A stretch of 12,065 bases of DNA from Desulfobacterales bacterium (GTDB lineage Bacteria > Desulfobacterota > Desulfobacteria > Desulfobacterales > QNYZ01), in assembly GCA_029938515.1 (NCBI GenBank), contig JAOZUU010000032.1:1-12065 (forward strand). The letters are read 5' to 3'. The position numbers and the translations under genes were made by a program. Position 1 is the stretch's first letter. Each line of letters opens with the position of its first letter. Below the pieces are notes generated by a model, which did no database searches, was not told the origin of the DNA, and saw only the letters and a list, made by a program, of their open reading frames with translations. Shown in pieces: positions 7,292 to 12,065 of this stretch.

Positions 7292-8355
7292 AGATCATCA
7301 ACATCAACAAAGCCGACTGGAACACCGGGTTGAAAAAAACCGCCGATGGGTATCGGCTGATCGGCCCGGTGATGGATCAGGGGTTTTATCTTTTTAAACC
7401 CCTTGAGTCCGGAAAAGTACCCGACATGGGGTTTACCAATACCCGCTTGTCGGCCAAGGGGATCATCTATCCCCAGTCTCAGACCCTGTTTAACTATTCA
7501 CTGGATCCTAACCGGGAAGACCATCATTTGCTGACCGAACCGGAAGATGCGCATCAATTAACGGTGGTGATCGGCATCCGTCCATGCGATGCCGCCGCTT
7601 TTGTGCAGGTCAAACGCAACTTTGATGCCCCCGATTACCAGGACCCTTACTGGCTATCGGCCTATGAAAATACGGTGCTGGTGGGATTGGCCTGCGACCA
7701 GCCGGGATCGACCTGTTTTTGTACCACTGCCGGCGGTGGGCCATACCATGAAGATGCACTGGATGTCCTTTTAGTAGATGAAGATGACCAATACCTGGCC
7801 CGGGTCGTCAGCGAAAAGGGCGCGGCCTTCTTGGCAAAGGCCGGATGGACCGAAACGGCGGACAATGATCTGGTGATGAAAACCATTGCCACGCGTAAGG
7901 AGGCGGCCGAAAACCGGATAAGTTCCACCATCAAAACGAACAATTTGGCCGATGCCGAGACCATGGCCATTTATGATGCCCCTTTTTGGGATGATGTGGC
8001 CTTTGCCTGTATCAATTGCGGGACCTGTACCTACCTGTGCCCCACCTGCTGGTGTTTCGATATTCAGGATGAAACCCACGGCATGTCAGGTCAGAGAATG
8101 AGGAGCTGGGACAGTTGCATGTTTCCCTTGTTCACCCTGCACGGCTCCGGACATAATCCCAGAGGACAAAAGGTTCAACGGGTCCGCCAGCGGTTTATGC
8201 ATAAACTGAAGTACTATGTAGATAAATACGAAGCCGGAATTCAGTGTGTCGGTTGTGGCCGTTGCGTCGATCAATGCCCGGTCAATATTGATATCCGGAA
8301 AGTGTGCGAGTTGATGAATAACGCCGGGAAACAATCGGTCACCTGCGCCGCCTAA
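7288..8355 (+). CDS. AsrA-like (FlxB-type) 2x[4Fe-4S] electron-transfer subunit
   Basis: This 355-residue cytoplasmic protein is of the AsrA / sulfhydrogenase-beta (HydB) family. These proteins pass electrons between an AsrB-like flavoprotein and a catalytic or Hdr partner. Family features are GIRPCDAAAF (96-105) and ACDQPGSTCFCTTAGGGP (135-152) in the N-terminal domain, then a ferredoxin-like domain with C241-C244-C247-C251 followed by C254 and C256 (CPTCWCFDIQD), the linker RSWDSCMF (272-279), and C320-C323-C326-C330. The start overlaps the preceding stop by four bases, a sign of translational coupling, and the AsrB-like gene follows after 13 bases. No AsrC or other sulfite reductase gene is next to it, so a role in sulfite reduction as in Salmonella AsrABC is not supported. 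It matches the FlxB position in Flx-Hdr clusters by order and type. Confidence 0.9.
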   Translation: MKIININKADWNTGLKKTADGYRLIGPVMDQGFYLFKPLESGKVPDMGFTNTRLSAKGIIYPQSQTLFNYSLDPNREDHHLLTEPEDAHQLTVVIGIRPCDAAAFVQVKRNFDAPDYQDPYWLSAYENTVLVGLACDQPGSTCFCTTAGGGPYHEDALDVLLVDEDDQYLARVVSEKGAAFLAKAGWTETADNDLVMKTIATRKEAAENRISSTIKTNNLADAETMAIYDAPFWDDVAFACINCGTCTYLCPTCWCFDIQDETHGMSGQRMRSWDSCMFPLFTLHGSGHNPRGQKVQRVRQRFMHKLKYYVDKYEAGIQCVGCGRCVDQCPVNIDIRKVCELMNNAGKQSVTCAA

Positions 8356-8368
8356 GGAGAGAATCATC

Positions 8369-9208
8369 GTGGAGAACCCATATTTACCCTATCCGGTTCG
8401 GATTGATAACATCATCACCGAAACCGAGGATAAAAATTTAAAAACCTTTAAATTCGTTTTTCTAAATCCCGAAGACGAAGCTAAGTTCGATTACCATGCC
8501 GGCCAGTTCGCCGAACTTTCCATCGCGGGAAAAGGCGAAATTCCCATCGGCATTGCGTCGTCCCCCACCGAAAAAGGATTTGTCATGTTCACCGTGAACA
8601 AGGTGGGACTGGTTTCCTCTCACCTTCATGCCATGAAGGAAGGCGATATCATGGGCATTCGCGGCCCGTTGGGTAACTGGTTCCCGTGGGAAACGCTGAA
8701 AGGGAAAAATGTGGTGATTATCGGTGGCGGGTTCGCGTTTACCACCTTACGGGCATCGATTATTCATATGCTGGCCCATCGCGATCAATTCGGTGATATC
8801 ACGGTTGTTTATGGTGCCCGAACACCGGGGATGCTATTGTATAGGGAGGAATTGGCCCAGTGGGAAAAACGAGACGACATCGATATGCATATTACGGTGG
8901 ACAGCACTGACGATCCGGACTGGAAATACAATACCGGTTTTGTGCCGACCATCACCGAACAGAAGGCGCCACCGGGCGATGAAAATACGTATGCCATCAT
9001 TTGTGGCCCGCCGATAATGATCAAATTTACCCAGCCGGTACTGGATAAAAATGGGTATCATCCCGAAAATATGATCATGTCCCTGGAAAACCGGATGAAA
9101 TGCGGCATCGGCATGTGCGGGCGGTGCAATGTCGGACGTCATTTTGTCTGCAAAGATGGGCCGGTATTCACCCTGGGCCAGCTGAACCGGATGCCGAAGG
9201 AATATTAA
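8369..9208 (+). CDS. AsrB-like (FlxA-type) FAD/NAD(P)H oxidoreductase with [2Fe-2S]
   Basis: This 279-residue protein belongs to the ferredoxin-NADP reductase fold family of AsrB, sulfhydrogenase gamma (HydG) and dihydroorotate dehydrogenase PyrK. The FAD domain covers about 8-108 (GQFAELSI at 45-52, IPIGIASSP at 58-66, RGPLGNWF at 98-105). The NAD(P) domain has GGGFAFTTLR (119-128), VYGARTPG (147-154) and the CGPPIM motif (212-217). The PyrK-type [2Fe-2S] site is C245-x4-C250-x2-C253-x7-C261. The start is GTG at 8369 with AAGGAGA 8 bases upstream. It probably exchanges electrons between NAD(P)H and the AsrA-like protein. The nucleotide preference cannot be told from sequence by eye. This is the second pyridine-nucleotide site in the block, besides the NuoF-like protein. 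It is the last gene before the 133-base gap. Confidence 0.91.
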   Translation: MENPYLPYPVRIDNIITETEDKNLKTFKFVFLNPEDEAKFDYHAGQFAELSIAGKGEIPIGIASSPTEKGFVMFTVNKVGLVSSHLHAMKEGDIMGIRGPLGNWFPWETLKGKNVVIIGGGFAFTTLRASIIHMLAHRDQFGDITVVYGARTPGMLLYREELAQWEKRDDIDMHITVDSTDDPDWKYNTGFVPTITEQKAPPGDENTYAIICGPPIMIKFTQPVLDKNGYHPENMIMSLENRMKCGIGMCGRCNVGRHFVCKDGPVFTLGQLNRMPKEY

Positions 9209-9341
9209 TCGCTCAATTCAGGCGTCGGAAAATTTTCGTATTGACAACGATTATAAGATCCGGTAATTGACAGGATTTAAAAGTGGAGATAACTGGCGGT
9301 TTGCCGAAGGTAACAATATTTCAACACAAGGAGGTTTTTAA
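9209..9341 (+). promoter_or_regulatory. dsrC leader: possible promoters and strong Shine-Dalgarno
   Basis: These 133 bases are non-coding. Two exact TTGACA hexamers occur (9241-9246 and 9267-9272), but neither has a convincing -10 box at 16-18 bases, so promoter calls are tentative. A 10-base palindrome, GAAAATTTTC, lies at 9228-9237. AAGGAGGT at 9328-9335, six bases before the dsrC ATG, is a near-perfect ribosome binding site and predicts strong translation. No terminator is seen after the AsrB-like gene, so dsrC could be read both from the upstream block and from its own promoter. Confidence 0.45.
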
Positions 9342-9659
9342 ATGCCGGATGTAGAGTTTATGGGAAAGACGTTTAGCGTGGATGAAGATGGCTTCATTGA
9401 TGATTATTCCAACTGGTCCGAGGAGTGGGTCCAGCATGTCAAGGGGGAAGAGGGAATTGACGAACTGAACGACGAACACAAAAAGGTTATCCAGGTTTTG
9501 CAGGAGTACTATGAGAAGAACGGGATTGCTCCGATGGTACGGGTTTTATCAAAAGTAACCGGATTCAAGCTGAAACATATTTACGAGTTGTTTCCGTCCG
9601 GCCCGGGCAAAGGGGCCTGTAAAATGGCCGGCCTGCCAAAACCGACCGGGTGCGTATAG
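9342..9659 (+). CDS. dsrC: DsrC, sulfur-carrier partner of dissimilatory sulfite reductase
   Basis: DsrC carries sulfur as a trisulfide between its two C-terminal cysteines during sulfite reduction by DsrAB; the trisulfide is then reduced by a membrane or cytoplasmic electron donor. The 105-residue protein has the full family C-terminus: FPSGPGKGACKMAGLPKPTG followed by CV. C104 is penultimate and C93 lies ten residues before it, so both catalytic cysteines are present. This separates true DsrC from TusE-like and RspA-like homologues, which lack C93. The N-terminal region (VDEDGFIDDYSNWSEEWV, 13-30) and the helical part are also typical. Translation should be strong (AAGGAGGT, spacing 6). A terminator follows 28 bases after the stop. 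Its placement behind the Nuo/Hdr/Flx-like block suggests, but does not show, that the complex is a DsrC-linked redox partner. Confidence 0.95.
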   Translation: MPDVEFMGKTFSVDEDGFIDDYSNWSEEWVQHVKGEEGIDELNDEHKKVIQVLQEYYEKNGIAPMVRVLSKVTGFKLKHIYELFPSGPGKGACKMAGLPKPTGCV

Positions 9660-9663
9660 TCTG

Positions 9664-9677
9664 ACTGGACGACCAGT
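9664..9677 (+). other. Small perfect hairpin downstream of dsrC
   Basis: ACTGG (9664-9668) and CCAGT (9673-9677) form a 5-bp stem around an ACGA loop, four bases after the dsrC stop codon and ten bases before the terminator stem. It has no T-run of its own. It may protect the 3' end of the dsrC transcript or be chance. Confidence 0.3.
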
Positions 9678-9687
9678 GATTTGATTT

Positions 9688-9724
9688 AAAAAGCCCTGCG
9701 GCGTCAGCCGGGGGCTTTTTTTTT
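9688..9724 (+). terminator. Rho-independent terminator after dsrC
   Basis: AAAAAGCCC (9688-9696) pairs with GGGCTTTTT (9712-9720). Inside it, CGGC (9699-9702) pairs with GCCG (9707-9710) around a GTCA loop, with only a small bulge between the two stems. A run of nine T (9716-9724) follows directly. This closes the dsrC transcript and separates it from the yjbQ-like gene at 9746. The matching A-run upstream means it may also work on the other strand. Confidence 0.92.
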
Positions 9725-9745
9725 GTCAACCGGGAGCATGGCGAG

Positions 9746-10141
9746 ATGATATTGACCGTAAAAACCAGGGTGAAAACGGAATTTGTGGATATCACCAGCG
9801 AAGTTAACCGGTTGCTTGCATCAACCGGATCGGTGGTGGACGGGCTCTGTTTTCTTTATGTCCCCCATACCACGGCGGCCGTGACCATCAATGAAAGTGC
9901 TGACCCGAGTGTACGGAAGGACATTCTCAAGGTGCTAAACGACATTGTACCCTGGGAAGCCGGATACCGTCACCTTGAGGGCAACTCACCGGCGCATATA
10001 AAATCCACCCTGGTGGGTGCGTCCGAATGGATTGCGGTTGAAAATAACCGGCTGGTTCTCGGTACCTGGCAGGGGTTATTTTTTTGCGAGTTTGATGGAC
10101 CGCGCAACCGTAAGGTCCATGTCCGGGTTGTTCCGGGATAA
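9746..10141 (+). CDS. yjbQ: YjbQ/UPF0047 family protein
   Basis: This small cytoplasmic protein, 131 residues, has the usual length of the YjbQ (UPF0047) family. Family motifs are all present: VPHTTAAVTINESADPSV (39-56), YRHLEGNSPAHIKSTLVG (74-91) and GTWQGLFFCEFDGPR (106-120). The conserved H41, E50, H76, H84 and E115 are the likely metal or active-site residues. Some members have weak thiamine phosphate synthase activity when overproduced, but the physiological role of the family is not settled, so none is claimed here. The start ATG at 9746 follows GGGAG (9732-9736) and comes just 22 bases after the dsrC terminator, so a promoter would have to overlap the terminator region or transcription depends on read-through. 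AhbA follows after 9 bases. Confidence 0.92.
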   Translation: MILTVKTRVKTEFVDITSEVNRLLASTGSVVDGLCFLYVPHTTAAVTINESADPSVRKDILKVLNDIVPWEAGYRHLEGNSPAHIKSTLVGASEWIAVENNRLVLGTWQGLFFCEFDGPRNRKVHVRVVPG

Positions 10142-10150
10142 GGTAAAGCC

Positions 10151-10606
10151 ATGAATCAATTGAATGGCATTGATCGCGCGATCTTAAACCGGATTCAATC
10201 CGACTTTCCCTTGACCCGCCGTCCCTTTGCCACCATTGCCGCGGAACTCGGCCTGTCCGAGGAGCAGGTTATTCATTCCCTGATCCGCCTGAAAAAAGAG
10301 GGAATTATTCGCCGGATCGGCGGGAATTTTGTTCCTCATAAACTCGATCATGTCAGTACCCTTTGCGCCGCCAAAGTGCCCGGGGACCGGATCGATTCGT
10401 TTGCGGCGGTGGTTAATCGTTATCCCGGGGTCACGCATAATTACCAGCGCGACAACGAGTATAATATCTGGTTTACTTTCATCGCCCCTTCGATGGCGGA
10501 GATTGTCGAAAATCTCATAGAAATTTCTCGGGAAACCGGTGTCACCGATATTCTCAACCTGCCAGCCACGCGTGTATTCAAGATCAAGGCCGAATTTGAG
10601 GTGTGA
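10151..10606 (+). CDS. ahbA: AhbA, siroheme decarboxylase alpha subunit (Lrp/AsnC-like fold)
   Basis: AhbA with AhbB removes two acetate carboxyls from siroheme to give 12,18-didecarboxysiroheme, the first step of the alternative heme route used by sulfate reducers and archaea. The 151-residue protein has an N-terminal winged-helix half (IDRAILNRIQSDFPLTRRPF at 7-26, then KKEGIIRRIGGNF at 48-60) and a ferredoxin-like half with VSTLCAAKVP (68-77), YPGVTHNYQRDNEYNIWFT (91-109) and DILNLPATRVFKIK (133-146). The IRRIGG, THNY and LNLPATR motifs fit the alpha subunit; AhbB instead has an RFGA-type motif and a WPYNL-type motif. Automatic annotation often labels such proteins Lrp/AsnC regulators, but siroheme decarboxylase is the better call. 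AAGGTAA overlaps the yjbQ stop and serves as ribosome binding site. No ahbB is seen in the window. Confidence 0.82.
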   Translation: MNQLNGIDRAILNRIQSDFPLTRRPFATIAAELGLSEEQVIHSLIRLKKEGIIRRIGGNFVPHKLDHVSTLCAAKVPGDRIDSFAAVVNRYPGVTHNYQRDNEYNIWFTFIAPSMAEIVENLIEISRETGVTDILNLPATRVFKIKAEFEV

Positions 10607-10614
10607 TAAAGGAC

Positions 10615-11433
10615 ATGAAAGACATCCGTATTGCCGTGGCGATTGTCCCTTGTCCGGTTGGTGAGATTGAAGAAAATCTTGACCGGATGAGCAGGTGGGT
10701 CGATCAGGCCCGTCGGGAGAGAGCAGCGCTTATCTGTTTTCCGGAATTGAATATCACCGGTTATACCACCCAGCCTGAAATCCGTCGGGTGGCGCGACCG
10801 ATATCGGGAGCCATTCAAAATCGCCTCGTCGACATGGCACAGGCCGCAAAGATAGTCATCCTGGCGGGGCTGGCGGAGGTCGGCTCGGACGAGTGCGTTT
10901 ATGCCACTCACCTGGTGATTACCCCCGAAGGCGAGATTCATCGTTACCGGAAGCTGCACCTTGCCCCCCCTGAACAGGCCGAACTGACTCACGGTGACCA
11001 GGTCCCTATTTTTGAAGCGGCCGGCATCAAGTTTGGAATCCAGCTTTGTTATGATGCCCATTTTCCTGAGCTGTCCACGCGGATGGCCCTGTCCGGCGCC
11101 GAAGTGATTTTTATTCCCCATGCCTCTCCCCGGGTGACACCTGAAGAAAAATTTGCCTCATGGATGCGTCATCTGCCCGCCCGGGCCTATGACAATAGTG
11201 TGTACATCGTGGCCTGTAACCCCTGTGGAGAAAACGGGTTCGGGCTATCTTTCGCCGGCCTGGGCATGGCCATTGGGCCGTCCGGTAATGTGATTGAGCG
11301 CTATTTGGATGGTCAGGAGGGGATGCTGCGGGTCGATTTGAAAGCAGCAGACTTGGCCGCTGTGCGGGCGCATCGGATGCGGTATTTTCTGCCGAACCGT
11401 CGACCGGAGATTTACCGGCTCGAAAACCAATAG
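10615..11433 (+). CDS. Nitrilase-superfamily (C-N hydrolase) amidohydrolase
   Basis: This is a cytoplasmic carbon-nitrogen hydrolase of 272 residues, the usual length. The Glu-Lys-Cys catalytic triad is visible: E44 in CFPELNITGYT (41-51), K113 in YRKLHL (111-116) and C145 in QLCYDAHFPELS (143-154). Later family segments are IFIPHASP (165-172) and ARAYDNSVYIVACNPCG (189-205). The substrate cannot be told; it could act on an N-carbamoyl compound, an omega-amide or a nitrile. The start at 10615 (MKDIRIAVAI) is preferred because GAGGTG (10598-10603) sits 11 bases upstream. A GTG at 10603 is in frame and would add four residues while overlapping the ahbA stop. The gene is coupled to yjbQ and ahbA, yet no direct pathway link is evident. 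Confidence 0.88.
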   Translation: MKDIRIAVAIVPCPVGEIEENLDRMSRWVDQARRERAALICFPELNITGYTTQPEIRRVARPISGAIQNRLVDMAQAAKIVILAGLAEVGSDECVYATHLVITPEGEIHRYRKLHLAPPEQAELTHGDQVPIFEAAGIKFGIQLCYDAHFPELSTRMALSGAEVIFIPHASPRVTPEEKFASWMRHLPARAYDNSVYIVACNPCGENGFGLSFAGLGMAIGPSGNVIERYLDGQEGMLRVDLKAADLAAVRAHRMRYFLPNRRPEIYRLENQ

Positions 11434-11470
11434 GCTTCAGACATGATTAGTACCTGAAGGAAAGCCCAAT

Positions 11471-11570
11471 ATTTTTCCAAGTTCAAGGCGGGATTGAAAT
11501 TTTAACCGGAGGAATACATTGGGTATTTTGAGGATTAAAGTTTTGATCCCAACGCCGAAATTGGGAAAAT
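11471..11570. repeat. Large imperfect inverted repeat with internal hairpin between convergent genes
   Basis: The left arm (11471-11505, 35 bases) and right arm (11535-11570, 36 bases) align as inverted copies with 26 Watson-Crick pairs and about three G-T wobbles. The ends are the best matched (ATTTT...TTTAA against TTAAA...AAAAT). The 29-base centre contains a further hairpin, AATAC (11513-11517) with GTATT (11523-11527) around ATTGG. The element occupies most of the 161-base gap between the nitrilase stop and the stop of the minus-strand HAD gene. It could act as a two-way transcription stop, an interspersed repeat (REP or MITE-like) or a structured RNA. No target-site duplication was recognised. 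Confidence 0.7.
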
Positions 11571-11594
11571 AGGGGGTTTTCATTTAGGCACTAA

Positions 11595-12065
11595 TTACGA
11601 TCGTAACGTCGCCACTATCCGTAACGGATTGTCCAGAAGGGCCAGGGCTTCCAGGATGCTGGTGCACACCACATCCGCCATGGCAAGGGTTTGGGCACTG
11701 GCGCCTTCACCCAGGATGACCGCGATTCCCAAAGCGGACGCCTGAAGCATCAATCGGTCGTTCCGGCCGTTCCCAACGGCCACCGTTCGGTCGGCCCCCA
11801 GGGATTGGACGAAATTACGCTTACCGATATTCTGTTCGTTTTCCGGCAGGATGGTAATTTTGCAGGGTAAATCCGACAGCCGTGACTTAACCTTGCCGAA
11901 AGTATCGGCGGTCAGTATATGGATGGTGAGCCGCTCGGCCAGGGAACGCAACGCCTCTTTTACCCCTGGAATGACTTCACCATCTACGGCCAGGGTACCG
12001 TTATAGTCAAATACAATATGATCGAGTGCAAGAGTCCGGTATCCGGGAATGTCGATTTCAATCAT
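11595..12065 (-). CDS. HAD-superfamily protein, soluble P-type ATPase-like
   Basis: This minus-strand gene reads convergently towards the nitrilase gene and encodes 156 residues. It begins with ATG at the very last base of the window, so the start is plausible (the length fits the family) but its ribosome binding site lies outside. HAD motifs: motif I FDYNGTLA (19-26) with nucleophile D20, where the second acidic residue of the usual phosphatase DxD is N22; motif II LTADT (51-55); K82; and motif IV VGNGRNDRLML (97-107) with D103. There is no membrane segment, unlike true P-type ATPases, and no sizeable cap domain. Members of this family are annotated as soluble P-type ATPase-like phosphatases of unknown substrate. 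It belongs to a separate transcription unit from the other genes. Confidence 0.85.
   Translation of the reverse strand: MIEIDIPGYRTLALDHIVFDYNGTLAVDGEVIPGVKEALRSLAERLTIHILTADTFGKVKSRLSDLPCKITILPENEQNIGKRNFVQSLGADRTVAVGNGRNDRLMLQASALGIAVILGEGASAQTLAMADVVCTSILEALALLDNPLRIVATLRS

Noticed and set aside
7288..9208. Anaerobic sulfite reductase AsrAB
   Set aside because: No AsrC siroheme subunit follows; the genes lie behind MvhD-like and FrhB-like genes, which fits the Flx type instead.
10151..10606. Lrp/AsnC-type transcriptional regulator
   Set aside because: The IRRIGG, THNYQR and LNLPATR motifs match siroheme decarboxylase AhbA better than a DNA-binding Lrp.
1..12065. CRISPR arrays, tRNA, rRNA, transposase or phage genes
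   Set aside because: No regularly spaced repeats, tRNA-like cloverleafs, rRNA segments or mobile-element proteins were seen by eye on either strand.

Overview
The window looks like chromosomal DNA of a strictly anaerobic, sulfate-reducing bacterium of the Desulfobacterota (former Deltaproteobacteria, Desulfobacterales-like). Four things point there: a DsrC with both C-terminal cysteines, Flx/HdrA/MvhD-type flavin and iron-sulfur proteins, an AhbA siroheme decarboxylase subunit, and a bacterial-type selenocysteine gene. The taxonomic call is an inference from gene content; no 16S or other marker is present.

Region 1 (63-9208, + strand) is one tightly packed block of seven genes for a soluble flavin/Fe-S electron-transfer complex. 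In order they are: a NuoE-like [2Fe-2S] protein; a NuoF-like FMN/NADH protein with an extra N-terminal [2Fe-2S] domain and a C-terminal 2x[4Fe-4S] domain; a 1093-residue fusion of a NuoG-type N-terminal ferredoxin region with two HdrA-like units; an MvhD-like subunit read through an in-frame TGA as selenocysteine, with a good SECIS hairpin directly downstream; an FrhB/FdhB-like Fe-S protein; an AsrA-like 2x[4Fe-4S] protein; and an AsrB-like FAD/NAD(P)H reductase with a C-terminal [2Fe-2S] site. The last four look like FlxD-C-B-A of the Flx-Hdr (Flox) family in reverse order. The NuoEFG/HdrA/MvhD(Sec) part resembles the BamE-BamI electron-activating part of class II benzoyl-CoA reductase. HdrB and HdrC, the usual disulfide-reducing partners, are absent, and so is any catalytic hydrogenase, formate dehydrogenase or BamB/C subunit.

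Region 2 (9209-9724) is a 133-base leader followed by dsrC, which has a near-perfect Shine-Dalgarno sequence and a strong intrinsic terminator. DsrC is the sulfur-carrying co-substrate of dissimilatory sulfite reductase. Its position at the end of the block suggests, without proving, that the complex exchanges electrons with the DsrC thiol/disulfide or trisulfide pool.

Region 3 (9746-11433, + strand) is a compact three-gene run: a YjbQ/UPF0047 protein, AhbA, and a nitrilase-superfamily amidohydrolase. Region 4 holds a large imperfect inverted repeat with its own apical hairpin (11471-11570), lying between the nitrilase gene and a convergent minus-strand gene for a small HAD-family 'soluble P-type ATPase-like' protein that ends at the window edge.

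Working model (inference): NADH enters through the NuoEF-like pair and NAD(P)H through the AsrB-like protein. Both are wired by many Fe-S clusters to one intact HdrA-type FAD, a candidate flavin-based electron bifurcation site, with the Sec-containing MvhD as relay and DsrC and/or ferredoxin as possible partners.
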